In this document: piece by piece, positions 17,884-27,845 of the stretch
Numbering within the stretch: the stretch's first letter is position 1
Layout of the letters: every line of letters starts with the position of its first letter
Assembly: GCF_000423165.1 (NCBI RefSeq)
Contig: NZ_AUHL01000008.1
Span: 20,193-84,192, forward strand
Reading direction: 5' to 3'
DNA: 64,000 nt
DNA from: Pseudidiomarina sediminum DSM 21906
Lineage (GTDB): Bacteria; Pseudomonadota; Gammaproteobacteria; Enterobacterales; Alteromonadaceae
Made by a program: the position numbers and the translations under genes
The notes under the pieces: model-generated
Databases searched by the model: none
What the model was told of the DNA's origin: nothing
What the model saw: the letters and a program-made list of their open reading frames with translations, nothing else

Positions 17884-20487
17884 ATGTTTAATGAAGCGTA
17901 CCGGAAGCAGTTGTCCGGTACCTCGCTGATGTACTACGACACGCGTCAAGCGGTCAACGACATCGAGCCAGGTGCTTACGACAAACTGCCGTATACCTCA
18001 CGCATTCTTGCGGAAAACCTCGTCCGTCGTTGTGAGCCGTCACAGCTGACCGACGCGTTGAGCCAGTTGATCTATCGTAAGCGCGACTTAGATTTTCCAT
18101 GGTTCCCTGCGCGCGTGGTGTGTCATGACATTCTAGGACAGACCGCATTGGTTGACTTGGCGGGCTTGCGTGATGCCATCGCCGAGAAAGGTGGTGATCC
18201 TGCGAAAGTGAACCCTGTGGTGCCGACCCAGTTAATCGTCGACCACTCATTGGCGGTGGAACACGCGGGTTTTGAAAAAGATGCGTTTGAGAAAAACCGT
18301 GCCATTGAAGATCGTCGCAACGATGACCGTTTCCACTTTATTAACTGGACCAAAACGGCATTTAAAAACGTTGATGTGATCCCTCCGGGCAACGGCATTA
18401 TGCACCAGATCAATCTGGAAAAAATGTCGCCGGTGGTACAAGTGCGTGACGGCGTTGCCTTCCCAGATACTTGTGTCGGTACCGATAGTCACACGCCAAT
18501 GGTCGATGCACTTGGTGTCATCTCCGTGGGTGTGGGTGGTTTGGAAGCAGAAAGCGTGATGTTAGGCCGTGCGTCGTACATGCGTTTGCCAGACATTGTT
18601 GGGGTTGAGCTCACCGGCAAATTGCAACCAGGCATTACCGGTACGGACTTGGTCTTGGCTTTGACGGAATTCTTGCGTCGCGAACGTGTAGTTGGGGCTT
18701 ATTTAGAGTTTTACGGCGAAGGTGCGGACGCACTTACCGTAGGTGATCGTGCCACCATCTCCAACATGACACCTGAATATGGTGCTACTGCTGCGATGTT
18801 TTATATCGACGGCCAAACCATCGATTATTTGAAATTGACCGGTCGTGATGACGAACAGGTGCAATTGGTGGAGCAGTTTGCCAAAGAGACTGGCCTGTGG
18901 TCAGACAGCTTGACGGGCGCCGAATACGAGCGCGTGTTGACGTTCGATTTGAGCAGTGTCGCGCGTAACTTAGCAGGACCATCCAATCCGCATGCGTTGT
19001 TACCGGCGTCAGAACTGGCGAAGCGTGGCATCGCCGGCAAAGTGACCCAAGAAGACGATTTGATGCCTGATGGGGCTTGTATTATTGCGGCGATTACCAG
19101 CTGTACCAATACCAGTAACCCACGCAATATGATTGCTGCGGGTTTGATTGCGCGTAATGCCAACAAGCTTGGCTTAACGCGTAAGCCATGGGTGAAAACC
19201 TCGCTGGCTCCCGGTTCAAAAACCGTCAAAATGTACCTCGAAGAAGCGCAGCTTTTGCCTGAACTTGAACAGCTCGGTTTTGGCGTGGTCGCGTTTGCTT
19301 GTACCACCTGTAACGGTATGAGTGGCGCTCTAGATCCGAAGATCCAGAAAGAAATCATTGAGCGTGATCTGTACTCGACGGCGGTGTTGTCGGGCAACCG
19401 TAACTTTGATGGCCGTATTCACCCGTATGCGAAACAAGCCTTCTTAGCGTCACCACCATTGGTGGTTGCGTATGCGATTGCCGGAACCATTCGTTTCGAT
19501 ATCGAAAAAGATCCGCTTGGGTTTGATGCTGATGGTAACCCTATTACCTTGAAAGACATCTGGCCAAGTGATGAAGAAATTGACGCCATCGTGAAAGCGT
19601 CAGTGAAGCCAGAGCAGTTCCGTAAAGTTTACGACCCTATGTTCAGCCTGTCGGTTGATTACGGTGAGCAGAACAATCCATTGTACGCATGGCGCGAAAT
19701 GAGTACCTATATTCGTCGTCCGCCGTATTGGGAAGGTTCGTTGGCAACCGAGAATCAGCTCAAGGGCATGCGTCCATTGGCGGTGCTCGGGGACAACATC
19801 ACTACCGACCACTTGTCACCATCGAATGCCATTTTGGCGGACAGTGCTGCTGGTGAGTACCTTGCCAAAATGGGCTTGCCAGAAGAAGACTTTAACTCGT
19901 ATGCAACGCACCGTGGTGACCATTTAACGGCGCAACGGGCAACCTTTGCCAACCCGAAACTGTTTAACGAGATGGTGCGGGATGAGCAGGGTGCGGTGAT
20001 CCAAGGTTCACTGGCGCGCGTGGAGCCAGAAGGCAAAGTGGTCCGCATGTGGGAAGCTATTGAAACCTACATGGAGCGCAAGCAACCGTTGATCATTATT
20101 GCCGGCGCAGACTATGGTCAAGGCTCGTCGCGTGACTGGGCAGCCAAGGGTGTACGTTTGGCGGGTGTTGAATGTATTGTCGCCGAAGGCTTCGAGCGTA
20201 TTCACCGCACCAATTTGATTGGTATGGGCGTGTTGCCGCTGGAATTTGAAGCGGGCACCACTCGTGAAACCCTGGGCATTAATGGCACCGAAACCTTCGA
20301 TGTGAAGGGTGAGATTGCGCCAGGCGCGACCATGACCTTAGTGATTCATCGTGGTGGTGATAACGGTGAAGTGCTGGAAGTGCCAGTCAAGTGCCGTCTT
20401 GATACCTTTGAAGAAGTTTCGATTTACTCAGCAGGCGGTGTGTTGCAGCGCTTCGCGCAAGACTTCTTAGAAGCAGAGGCAAACTAA
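17884..20487 (+). CDS. acnD: Fe/S-dependent 2-methylisocitrate dehydratase
   Basis: An 867-residue aconitase-family enzyme that dehydrates 2-methylcitrate, replacing PrpD together with PrpF. Iron-sulfur cysteines are seen in ITSCTNTSNPRN and in ACTTCNGMSG; substrate-binding blocks include GTDSHTPMVDALG, and GQGSSRDWAAKG is in the swivelling domain. The start ATG at 17884 is six bases after GAAGGAG. Placement directly before prpF separates it from a housekeeping AcnA. Confidence 0.94.
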   Translation: MFNEAYRKQLSGTSLMYYDTRQAVNDIEPGAYDKLPYTSRILAENLVRRCEPSQLTDALSQLIYRKRDLDFPWFPARVVCHDILGQTALVDLAGLRDAIAEKGGDPAKVNPVVPTQLIVDHSLAVEHAGFEKDAFEKNRAIEDRRNDDRFHFINWTKTAFKNVDVIPPGNGIMHQINLEKMSPVVQVRDGVAFPDTCVGTDSHTPMVDALGVISVGVGGLEAESVMLGRASYMRLPDIVGVELTGKLQPGITGTDLVLALTEFLRRERVVGAYLEFYGEGADALTVGDRATISNMTPEYGATAAMFYIDGQTIDYLKLTGRDDEQVQLVEQFAKETGLWSDSLTGAEYERVLTFDLSSVARNLAGPSNPHALLPASELAKRGIAGKVTQEDDLMPDGACIIAAITSCTNTSNPRNMIAAGLIARNANKLGLTRKPWVKTSLAPGSKTVKMYLEEAQLLPELEQLGFGVVAFACTTCNGMSGALDPKIQKEIIERDLYSTAVLSGNRNFDGRIHPYAKQAFLASPPLVVAYAIAGTIRFDIEKDPLGFDADGNPITLKDIWPSDEEIDAIVKASVKPEQFRKVYDPMFSLSVDYGEQNNPLYAWREMSTYIRRPPYWEGSLATENQLKGMRPLAVLGDNITTDHLSPSNAILADSAAGEYLAKMGLPEEDFNSYATHRGDHLTAQRATFANPKLFNEMVRDEQGAVIQGSLARVEPEGKVVRMWEAIETYMERKQPLIIIAGADYGQGSSRDWAAKGVRLAGVECIVAEGFERIHRTNLIGMGVLPLEFEAGTTRETLGINGTETFDVKGEIAPGATMTLVIHRGGDNGEVLEVPVKCRLDTFEEVSIYSAGGVLQRFAQDFLEAEAN

Positions 20488-20489
20488 TC

Positions 20490-21668
20490 ATGGCATTTGC
20501 TCCGCAAATCAAAATTCCCGCCACCTACATGCGTGGCGGGACCTCAAAAGGCGTATTTTTCCGCCTTGAGGACTTACCGGAAGCTGCACAGCAGCCTGGA
20601 CCCGCGCGTGACGCGTTGCTGTTGCGGGTGATCGGTAGCCCAGATCCTTATGGCAAACATACCGATGGTATGGGGGGGGCAACGTCAAGCACCAGCAAAA
20701 CGGTCATTTTGTCGTGCAGTCAAAAGCCTGATCACGATGTCGACTATCTATTTGGGCAAGTGGCCATCGACAAACCTTTTGTCGATTGGAGCGGCAACTG
20801 CGGTAATTTAACGGCGGCAGTCGGCTCATTCGCGATCAGCAATGGCTTGATTGACCCTGCTAAGGTGCCTGCAGACGGTATTTGTACCGTGCGTATTTGG
20901 CAAGCCAATATTGAAAAAACCATTGTTGCGCAAGTGCCGATGTGTAATGGCGAAGTCCAAGAAACCGGTGACTTTGAGCTCGATGGTGTGACCTTCCCAG
21001 CGGCGGAAGTCCAAGTTGAGTTTATGGACCCAGCGGCCGGTGAGGGCGCGATGTTCCCCACCGGTAATGTGGTGGATAGCTTTGAGGTGCCGGGTTTTGG
21101 TACCTTGCAGGCGACCTTTATCAATGCCGGTATTCCAACGATTTTCGTGAATGCCGCTGAGATTGGTTATCAAGGTACTGAGCTACAAGGGGTTATCAAC
21201 GAAGATCCGCAAGCCTTACAGCAGTTTGAAAGCCTACGGGCACATGGTGCGGTAAAAATGGGGTTGATTACTGATGTTGCCGAAGCTGCGCAGCGTCAAC
21301 ACACTCCGAAAATTGCCTTTGTTGCGCCACCGCAAGATTACCTTGCCTCCAGTGGCAAGCAGATCCATGCCAGCGACATTGACGTGTTAGTACGGGCGAT
21401 GTCGATGGGGAAATTGCATCACGCCATGATGGGTACAGCAGCGGTGGCGATTGCAGCTGCAGCGGCCGTGCCGGGGACCTTGGTCAACCTTGCCGCCGGT
21501 GGTGGTGAGCGTCAATCGATTCGTTTTGGTCATCCGTCGGGCACCTTGCAAGTGGGCGCCGCAGCGGCGCAACAGGGCGGTGAATGGACGGTCACCAAGG
21601 CGATCATGAGCCGCAGCGCACGGGTGCTGATGGAAGGCTGGGTGCGCGTACCGGGTGATTGTTTTTAA
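20490..21668 (+). CDS. prpF: 2-methylaconitate cis-trans isomerase
   Basis: A 392-residue PrpF-family protein with the diaminopimelate-epimerase-like fold. It acts with AcnD in methylcitrate dehydration. The signature MRGGTSKGVFF occurs near residue 12, followed by GMGGATSSTSK, and DWSGNCGNLTAAVG with the catalytic-region cysteine. The ATG is two bases past the acnD stop, so translation is probably coupled. No propionyl-CoA synthetase (prpE) follows in the window. Confidence 0.95.
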   Translation: MAFAPQIKIPATYMRGGTSKGVFFRLEDLPEAAQQPGPARDALLLRVIGSPDPYGKHTDGMGGATSSTSKTVILSCSQKPDHDVDYLFGQVAIDKPFVDWSGNCGNLTAAVGSFAISNGLIDPAKVPADGICTVRIWQANIEKTIVAQVPMCNGEVQETGDFELDGVTFPAAEVQVEFMDPAAGEGAMFPTGNVVDSFEVPGFGTLQATFINAGIPTIFVNAAEIGYQGTELQGVINEDPQALQQFESLRAHGAVKMGLITDVAEAAQRQHTPKIAFVAPPQDYLASSGKQIHASDIDVLVRAMSMGKLHHAMMGTAAVAIAAAAAVPGTLVNLAAGGGERQSIRFGHPSGTLQVGAAAAQQGGEWTVTKAIMSRSARVLMEGWVRVPGDCF

Positions 21669-22081
21669 TGACGTCGACAACTACGAGCTTTAAAGCACCG
21701 AAAAAATGCCCCTGCGGTGGCGGTTTGTACCGCAAATGCTGTGGGCGTTTTCATCCGGAGTTTGCCAAAGATGCGGTCAAGCCAGCACCAACGGCTGAGC
21801 TGCTGATGCGTTCGCGCTACAGTGCTTTTGCGTTGGAGTTGGTGGACTATTTGGTGGCGACGTGGCATCCATCGACCTGTCCGCAACCCTTGACGCTTGA
21901 GGGAAACCCTAAGTGGCTACAATTGGACATCTATGGTGCCGAACAGCAAGGCGATAAGGCGCAAGTGCATTTTTGTGCCTACTTTCAAATCGACGGTGAA
22001 GTAGGTGAACACGAAGAAGTCTCTGACTTTGTGCGTGAAAATGGCCGCTGGTATTACCTCAGCGGCCACACCGAAAGCTAG
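21668..22081 (+). CDS. ychJ: UPF0225/YchJ family SEC-C motif protein
   Basis: A 137-residue protein with an N-terminal SEC-C zinc motif CPCGGGLYRKCCGRF and the YchJ core LMRSRYSAFALELVDYLVATWHPS, ending in RWYYLSG. E. coli YchJ has a second SEC-C motif at the C-terminus; this version stops before it. The ATG overlaps the prpF stop by one base (TAATG), so it is the last gene of the prp transcript by position, though no role in propionate use is known. A TTG at 21659 was not chosen as the start. Confidence 0.87.
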   Translation: MTSTTTSFKAPKKCPCGGGLYRKCCGRFHPEFAKDAVKPAPTAELLMRSRYSAFALELVDYLVATWHPSTCPQPLTLEGNPKWLQLDIYGAEQQGDKAQVHFCAYFQIDGEVGEHEEVSDFVRENGRWYYLSGHTES

Positions 22082-22084
22082 CCG

Positions 22085-24160
22085 TTAGAAGCTATAAGTG
22101 GCACGAGCCCAGGCCACGCGGCCCGGTTCGTTAACGCGTTCGCTGGCAACATAGCCAGGAATCGCACTGGCTTGACGGCTCAAATGCTCCTGATAGCTTT
22201 TATCCAACAGGTTATCGATCCCGAGATGTAACGTCCAACCCTGCGCAAGCTGGCGTTGGGCGTTGATCGATAGCACGCCAAATCCGGCGGTCGCCGTACT
22301 ATCTAAACCAACAATGGTGCCTTGCTTCGGGGCAAAACGATCCTGTCCATCCACCAATCGCCACAAGGCGCCGAGACGCCAATCATGCCACTCATAATCC
22401 GCCGCGAAACGTAGTTCGGTAGGCGCTTGTTGGGCTAAGTCGCGCGCATCAGTGATGTTACTACCGCGACTGACGGCGAGGGTTGCTTGCAGGTGCAGCT
22501 GTTCGGTCCATTGATAACCGAGACTGGCTTCACCGCCCCAGATCTGCGCATCTATGTTACGCACGGTTTCTGGCCCCATCATGCTTTGTTGCTCTAACAA
22601 AATGAAGTTGTCGATAGCGCCAAAATAGAGCGCAAGCTCGGCATTCAACTGACCGCTGCGATAAAGCCAGCCAAGATCGAGTTGATCCGTGCGTTCAATG
22701 TCGGTGAAAAAGGCTGACGCACTGGTTTCGCTCCCGCGTGCTTTGCCAATGAGTTCCCAGTAATCAGGGAAACGTTCGGCATGACCGAGTCCCATGTACA
22801 GTGTATGTGCCTGTTGTTGCACTTCGGCTCGGACAAAGCCGCTGTGTAAGCGTTCGTCTCGCGTCGCTCCGAAGGTAGGGTTAACAACCTTTTGTTGCAT
22901 GGTTTTCATCAGCATGGCGCGCAAATCTTCGGTTTGCCAACGATCTTGTCGAAGCCCAGCATGCAAGCGCAGTGCGGCGTTCGGTTGATAGGTGACTTCA
23001 ACAAACAGGCCTTGCTGTGCAAAGTCAGCATCGGGGAGCCGTGGTTTCGCTTGGTAGGGCATCAGCGGCTGATTCATGCTCATTCGGTTACTGTGCTGGT
23101 TATCACTCGCATCAACACCGACGACGGCCAGCCACGCGGGTGCCCAACTGAGTTCGCCGGTGAGGCGATAGGTTTGGGTATCGCGATCAGGGTTCATGGC
23201 ACTGGGGTTTGGCATCATCATGCTGGGACTAAAATCACGTAAACTGTAGTTGTCCATGACATGATCAACGTAAGTATCGGTGACACTGAACTCAATGCGT
23301 TTAAGCCAGTTGGTGAGATCGTCATGACGTACTTTGAGGCCTTTTGAAGTACGGTCAAACAGGGCGCCGTCCATGCTCCGGTCGGCATAGGCGGCTTCAC
23401 CATCACTGCGACCAAAACTGACAATCACACTGGTGTCGTCCGTTGGCGTCCAGGCTAACTCAGTTTGATAACTCCAGCGTTGATATTGGCTATTGATGGC
23501 CTTGCCATCACCGTCTTTGTAATCATTGCCTTGGGCTTGGTTCGCGGTCACCCGTGCGTAACCATCAGTGGTGCCTGCAGTTACATCAAGCTCAGTATCA
23601 AAGCGGCCGAAGCGCGCCCACGTCATTCCTAGCTGACCCCGTAAGGTGGTCTCGGTTAGCCGATAGTTTTCCCGTTCAAAGAGCACGGTCGCTTGCGCGG
23701 GCAAGTAGAGGACCGACTGCGGGCCTTTAATGACACGGATCACATCATAATTGTGCGGCGTAATATACGCCGTAGGTGGGTCCATCCGGCTGTTACAGCC
23801 ACCGAGTACGAGACTGTCGTCGCTCATAATGGTCAAGCGTGAGGCTGCCATGCTCCGGAAGGTCGGATCGCCACTGACGCCGCCTTTGCGGATCACATTA
23901 AAGCCGGGAATGGTCTTGAGAAAATCCGCCGCATCATTGGCCGGTAACGGTTGTCGCGGCTGTTTGGGATCGGTAACCACCACGCTTGGTGACACCATTT
24001 GCTCACTGGTAATGACAATATGCTCGACGGGCTCTTGTTGCTTTTCTTGTGCAACAACCAGCGCGGGTACAAGGCTATAGATTGCTGCAACCGCGAGTGC
24101 TACAGGGGTTTTCGCTGCGCGCAGGGTTTGCTTGCACGCAGGCACAGAATGTTTGGACAT
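22085..24160 (-). CDS. TonB-dependent copper receptor, OprC/NosA-like
   Basis: An outer-membrane receptor of 691 residues with a signal peptide ending near ALVVAQ. The plug domain (about residues 45-160) contains GGVSGDPTFRSMAASRLTIM and LGGCNSRMDPPTAYI, the latter characteristic of the copper-receptor subfamily. The following beta barrel ends in an aromatic residue (TYSF). Methionine-rich loops such as SPSMMMPNPSAM and RMSMNQPLMP could bind copper. The adjacent DUF2946 gene is a usual partner. Predicted role: copper import or binding at the outer membrane. Confidence 0.9.
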   Translation of the reverse strand: MSKHSVPACKQTLRAAKTPVALAVAAIYSLVPALVVAQEKQQEPVEHIVITSEQMVSPSVVVTDPKQPRQPLPANDAADFLKTIPGFNVIRKGGVSGDPTFRSMAASRLTIMSDDSLVLGGCNSRMDPPTAYITPHNYDVIRVIKGPQSVLYLPAQATVLFERENYRLTETTLRGQLGMTWARFGRFDTELDVTAGTTDGYARVTANQAQGNDYKDGDGKAINSQYQRWSYQTELAWTPTDDTSVIVSFGRSDGEAAYADRSMDGALFDRTSKGLKVRHDDLTNWLKRIEFSVTDTYVDHVMDNYSLRDFSPSMMMPNPSAMNPDRDTQTYRLTGELSWAPAWLAVVGVDASDNQHSNRMSMNQPLMPYQAKPRLPDADFAQQGLFVEVTYQPNAALRLHAGLRQDRWQTEDLRAMLMKTMQQKVVNPTFGATRDERLHSGFVRAEVQQQAHTLYMGLGHAERFPDYWELIGKARGSETSASAFFTDIERTDQLDLGWLYRSGQLNAELALYFGAIDNFILLEQQSMMGPETVRNIDAQIWGGEASLGYQWTEQLHLQATLAVSRGSNITDARDLAQQAPTELRFAADYEWHDWRLGALWRLVDGQDRFAPKQGTIVGLDSTATAGFGVLSINAQRQLAQGWTLHLGIDNLLDKSYQEHLSRQASAIPGYVASERVNEPGRVAWARATYSF

Positions 24161-24207
24161 ATGCTGTTCCTAATTCTAAGAAATAAATGGACTGTTTCGT
24201 TAGAGGG

Positions 24208-24621
24208 TTAGGACAGGACAGGTGGAGCACGCGCCGGAGGGGTAACGCGGAAACGTACCACAACAAGCGGTGTAACTGCCGGCAAGCGCGCATCGGTTAG
24301 GGCATTGCGGGCAGGTAAATACGGAAGCTGGGGCAGCGGACTGGAATGATCGCTGAGTTGCGCTAAGCCACAGTCAGGGTGCTGGATCGTTTGCGGAGCA
24401 TCGGTAGGCGGCGTAACGAAGACAAACTGACCCGCCGCAATACTGGCGAGTGGGTCAATCCAGCGCAGTTCGTCGCCGGTACAAATCAGATCCAGGCGTT
24501 CGTTTTTATAGGGATTGGCTTGCAGTTGCGTATGGGTATTGAGCCACGCATTACTGGCGCTACTGCTAAGCAGCAGTAATGCCAATAGTGCAATGAACCA
24601 AGATGAGAATAACTTACGCAA
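24208..24621 (-). CDS. DUF2946 family protein next to copper receptor
   Basis: A 137-residue protein with an N-terminal membrane or signal segment (WFIALLALLLLSSSASNAWL), a central LICTGDELRWID with the conserved cysteine, and the C-terminal RAPP element seen in DUF2946 proteins. These often accompany OprC-type copper receptors, so a role in periplasmic copper handling is inferred. The start appears to be TTG at 24621; no good ATG precedes the hydrophobic segment, so the start is uncertain. It lies upstream of the receptor on the same strand, 47 bases away. Confidence 0.75.
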   Translation of the reverse strand: MRKLFSSWFIALLALLLLSSSASNAWLNTHTQLQANPYKNERLDLICTGDELRWIDPLASIAAGQFVFVTPPTDAPQTIQHPDCGLAQLSDHSSPLPQLPYLPARNALTDARLPAVTPLVVVRFRVTPPARAPPVLS

Positions 24622-24678
24622 AGCTCACACCCGTTTAACAACCTGCCTATAGGATACGACTTTTGCGCAAATTGTCAC

Positions 24679-25917
24679 TTAGTTTGTAGGGCTTTTCTTA
24701 AAGGGCAACCAAGTTTTGTAGGTCAGGCTGCGCCAGAGCCATTCACAAGGACCATACTGGAACCGCGCGAGCCACCAAGGACTTATTGCCACTTGCAAGA
24801 GCCAGAAGATCACTGCAGCTAAGGTGGTGGTGGCACGCCCAAAGTTATCGTAAAAGCCGAAGCCATAGCCATAAAACAGGGTTGTGAAGAACACTGTTTG
24901 CAGGAGGTAGTGGGTCAATGCCATACGTCCCGCCGGGGCAAGCCGGGCCAACCACGTAGGTTGCGCATGACGGTGCCAGAGCCAAGCAAGACCTGTCATG
25001 TAAAACAGCGCTAAGGCAAGGTTGGCAATGGTCATCAAGGTGAAGCTTAACGCACTTTGGACGGTTGGGAGCAAATAGTCGATGTCGTTGCCAAACAGCC
25101 CGACGTAGACTGCCAGGGGCAGGCCCACAAGCAGGCTGCGGCGCATGATTTTACCGTAAAGCGCACTGTCTTGTTCCTGAACAAACAGGCCGTAGCGGGC
25201 CAGGCTACCGCCGATCATAAAGGTACCCAGCACCATGGGCGCCATGAATAACACACCGCTGCCAAAGTATTCTTGCAAACGCACCTGCATGACGTCAGTA
25301 AAAGCACCGCTTTGGTAGGCTTGATTGGCCAAGGTTAAGGTGTTGAGTAGCTCGGCTCGGTCCTTGTTAAGACTTGCCATAAACTCGGCGCTCATGGTCG
25401 GGTCATTGGCAACCGCTGCAATACTTAAAGCGCCGAGCCAAAATAGCGCGACCGGGGCGAAAATAAAGACCAAACCTAGCTTCCAAAGAATATCTGCGCG
25501 GAGATTCCGAAAGAACACCAAGAAATAACCGGCTACGGCATACATGAATAAAATATCACCGGCCCACACCAAAGCAATATGCGTGGCACCAATAAGTGCT
25601 AGCCAAAAGAGCCGACGACGATAGAGTTTATGTGGTGCAGCATGAGTTGCTTTTAAGCGTTCATAAAACAGGATAAAGCCGATACCGAATAACATGGAGA
25701 ACAAAGTGTAGAACTTGCCTTGCACTAAGGTGTAAACACTGAGTCCAACGGTGCGATCGAGGCCAGTCAAGGATTGGTCAAACCCCAAGGCACCGGCCAG
25801 CAGTGGCCGTTGAAAGAACTCCATGTTCATTAAGAGAATGCCAAGTAAGGCAAAGCCTCGAAGAATATCCAGTAAAACAAGACGCTGTGTTACCCCTATG
25901 GGTGTAATGGTGCTCAT
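24679..25917 (-). CDS. DUF418 (YeiB-like) multispanning membrane protein
   Basis: A 412-residue inner-membrane protein beginning RLVLLDILRGFALLGILLMN, the DUF1624/DUF418 hallmark, with about ten hydrophobic segments and a C-terminal PWWLARFQYGPCEWLWRSLTY block typical of DUF418. It is related to acyltransferase-3-type membrane proteins; substrates are unknown. Its ATG lies nine bases after the stop of the acyl-CoA synthetase gene, so the two are probably one transcript. Confidence 0.86.
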   Translation of the reverse strand: MSTITPIGVTQRLVLLDILRGFALLGILLMNMEFFQRPLLAGALGFDQSLTGLDRTVGLSVYTLVQGKFYTLFSMLFGIGFILFYERLKATHAAPHKLYRRRLFWLALIGATHIALVWAGDILFMYAVAGYFLVFFRNLRADILWKLGLVFIFAPVALFWLGALSIAAVANDPTMSAEFMASLNKDRAELLNTLTLANQAYQSGAFTDVMQVRLQEYFGSGVLFMAPMVLGTFMIGGSLARYGLFVQEQDSALYGKIMRRSLLVGLPLAVYVGLFGNDIDYLLPTVQSALSFTLMTIANLALALFYMTGLAWLWHRHAQPTWLARLAPAGRMALTHYLLQTVFFTTLFYGYGFGFYDNFGRATTTLAAVIFWLLQVAISPWWLARFQYGPCEWLWRSLTYKTWLPFKKSPTN

Positions 25918-25926
25918 GGTTGTCCC

Positions 25927-27708
25927 TTAAAACCGTAATGTTCCTTGGTGAATCGCACTGAAAATGTGGCGATCAAGCGGTTGATACCCTTGTTGGCGAT
26001 CCAACAGTACGTAGAGGGGATCGGTAACATGTTCGATGGAAAAATTCTCTAGCTTCAGTTGATGTTTACGTATTTTGAACGTCGAGGTGATGTCATGGGC
26101 GCTTTGCAGCCGAATGAATAGAGGTTGCGCATAGTCGGGTAAGGCTTGACGAATATGCTGGTAAAAAGCCTTGGCGTCGAACGCGCGGCCGTGCTCAAGC
26201 ACCAAGGAGACCATACCTGCACGACCTTCAGTGTGGGGCACTTTGACCCCGTAAGCAACGGCTGCAAGTACGCCGTGAAAGCGTCCCGCCTGGGCTTCAA
26301 CCTCTGTGGTCGCGACATTCTCCGACTTCCAGCGGAAGGTATCTCCGACCCGATCAACGAAGGCGATATGGCGATAGCCTTGATGGCGCACGAGGTCGCC
26401 CGTGTTAAACCAACAGTCACCGGGCTTAAATACATCGTGAAACAGTTTCTCAGCGTTGGCTTTAGGATTATGTGTATAGCCGTCAAAGGGGGCTTTAGCG
26501 GACACCTTGGTGAGCAACAGGCCCGTCTCGCCTTTGGCTACTTTCTGAAGACGTCCTTTGCGGTCGCGTTCCGGGGTTTCGTTCACATTGTCAAAGCGAA
26601 CAATGGCGAAAGTCATCGGCGAAAATCCGACCGTGCCCTTGAGATTAAAGGCGTTGACGAAGCCTACGTTGCCTTCGCTGGCGCCGTAGAGTTCACAAAT
26701 ACGTGGAATACCAAAGCGCTGCTGAAACGCGTCCCAAAGTTCGGGGCGCAAACCATTGCCGACCACCGCGCGCACACCATGTTTGGCGTCATCGTCGCGT
26801 GCGGGTTGCTGGAGTAGATAGCGGCAGACTTCGCCAACATAAACGAAGCAGGTGGCGCGGTAATGCTCGATATCTTGCCAGAAATTGCTGGCGCTAAAGC
26901 GTTCAGCGATGGCCAAGCAGGTCTGGGTCAATACCGCGGAACTTACCCCAATCGAAAGCGCGGTGTTGTGATGCAAGGGTAAGCAATTGTAGAGCGTATC
27001 GCGCGCCTTTAATGTCAGCGCTAAACGACCAAATGCAATACCTGCTTTATACCAGCGCAAATGCGTCATAGCAGCAGCTTTTGGACGTCCGGTGGTGCCT
27101 GAAGTCATCATATAAAAACAGGTGTCACCGAGTCGTAAACGTGCGGTTTGGCTCGGGTTGTCATGATAGCGCGCACGCTGTTGCTGCAACCACTCGGCAC
27201 TTGGAAAGAAGCTTGGATACTGGCGCAGTTCATCAAACAGCTGGCGTTGTTCGGGCGCAGCGATCACTAGTTTGGGCTGCATGACTGCTAGTGCATGGGC
27301 AAGGCTATCGCCTTGCTCCTTGGGGTTGAGTAGTCCAGCAATGGCGCCAATCTTATTGATAGCGAAAGCCCAAGCTAACAGCTCTGGACTATTGGGGTAA
27401 TACAAGGCAACACAATCGCCGTGCCGGATACCTTGCTGCTGAAGCTGATGCGCTAAGGCATTCACCCACTGATTAAAGGCGGCATAGGTGTAGCTGACAT
27501 CTTGATGTTTCAGGAACAAGCGTTGTGGATGACGGTAGGCTGCACGCTGCAAATAATAGCCGGTGGAGCCGCGCCGTTGCTTTTTAGCCCAAGTCAATTG
27601 TACTAAGGTTATGGCAAGTCGTGGTAGCCGTGGGATAAAGCGCACAAAGGTCAACGCCATGGTGCCGAACGAAAAACTATTGTTATTATTTGTTGTTGTT
27701 ATCGTCAT
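25927..27708 (-). CDS. FATP-like long-chain acyl-CoA synthetase
   Basis: A 593-residue AMP-forming enzyme. The P-loop-like A3 motif is MMTSGTTGRPKAA; later motifs are ELYGASEGNVG, WFNTGDLV, and DRVGDTFRWKSENVATTEV. The last form is typical of fatty acid transport protein/very-long-chain synthetases (FadD6-like) rather than FadD or PrpE. A hydrophobic segment near the N-terminus (FIPRLPRLAITLVQLTW) may anchor it to the membrane. Start chosen at ATG 27708, seven bases after AGGTGA. Predicted to activate exogenous or unusual fatty acids; substrate chain length unknown. Confidence 0.88.
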   Translation of the reverse strand: MTITTTNNNNSFSFGTMALTFVRFIPRLPRLAITLVQLTWAKKQRRGSTGYYLQRAAYRHPQRLFLKHQDVSYTYAAFNQWVNALAHQLQQQGIRHGDCVALYYPNSPELLAWAFAINKIGAIAGLLNPKEQGDSLAHALAVMQPKLVIAAPEQRQLFDELRQYPSFFPSAEWLQQQRARYHDNPSQTARLRLGDTCFYMMTSGTTGRPKAAAMTHLRWYKAGIAFGRLALTLKARDTLYNCLPLHHNTALSIGVSSAVLTQTCLAIAERFSASNFWQDIEHYRATCFVYVGEVCRYLLQQPARDDDAKHGVRAVVGNGLRPELWDAFQQRFGIPRICELYGASEGNVGFVNAFNLKGTVGFSPMTFAIVRFDNVNETPERDRKGRLQKVAKGETGLLLTKVSAKAPFDGYTHNPKANAEKLFHDVFKPGDCWFNTGDLVRHQGYRHIAFVDRVGDTFRWKSENVATTEVEAQAGRFHGVLAAVAYGVKVPHTEGRAGMVSLVLEHGRAFDAKAFYQHIRQALPDYAQPLFIRLQSAHDITSTFKIRKHQLKLENFSIEHVTDPLYVLLDRQQGYQPLDRHIFSAIHQGTLRF

Positions 27709-27845
27709 AAAAAAGTCACCTAATGAGGTCTTGGCTAGCATAGGAGGCTTTTCAGCTAGAATCAATAGACCCAGGTTGAGGGACGGTCATCTGTTTCGCC
27801 CTGTTGTACGTATGGTGTTTGTCGATTCAGAAAAAGGAAGTAAAG

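Noticed and set aside
25927..27708. Acyl-CoA synthetase as the missing propionyl-CoA synthetase PrpE
   Set aside because: Motifs such as WFNTGDLV and DRVGDTFRWKSENV indicate an FATP-type long-chain enzyme, and it is outside the prp operon on the other strand.
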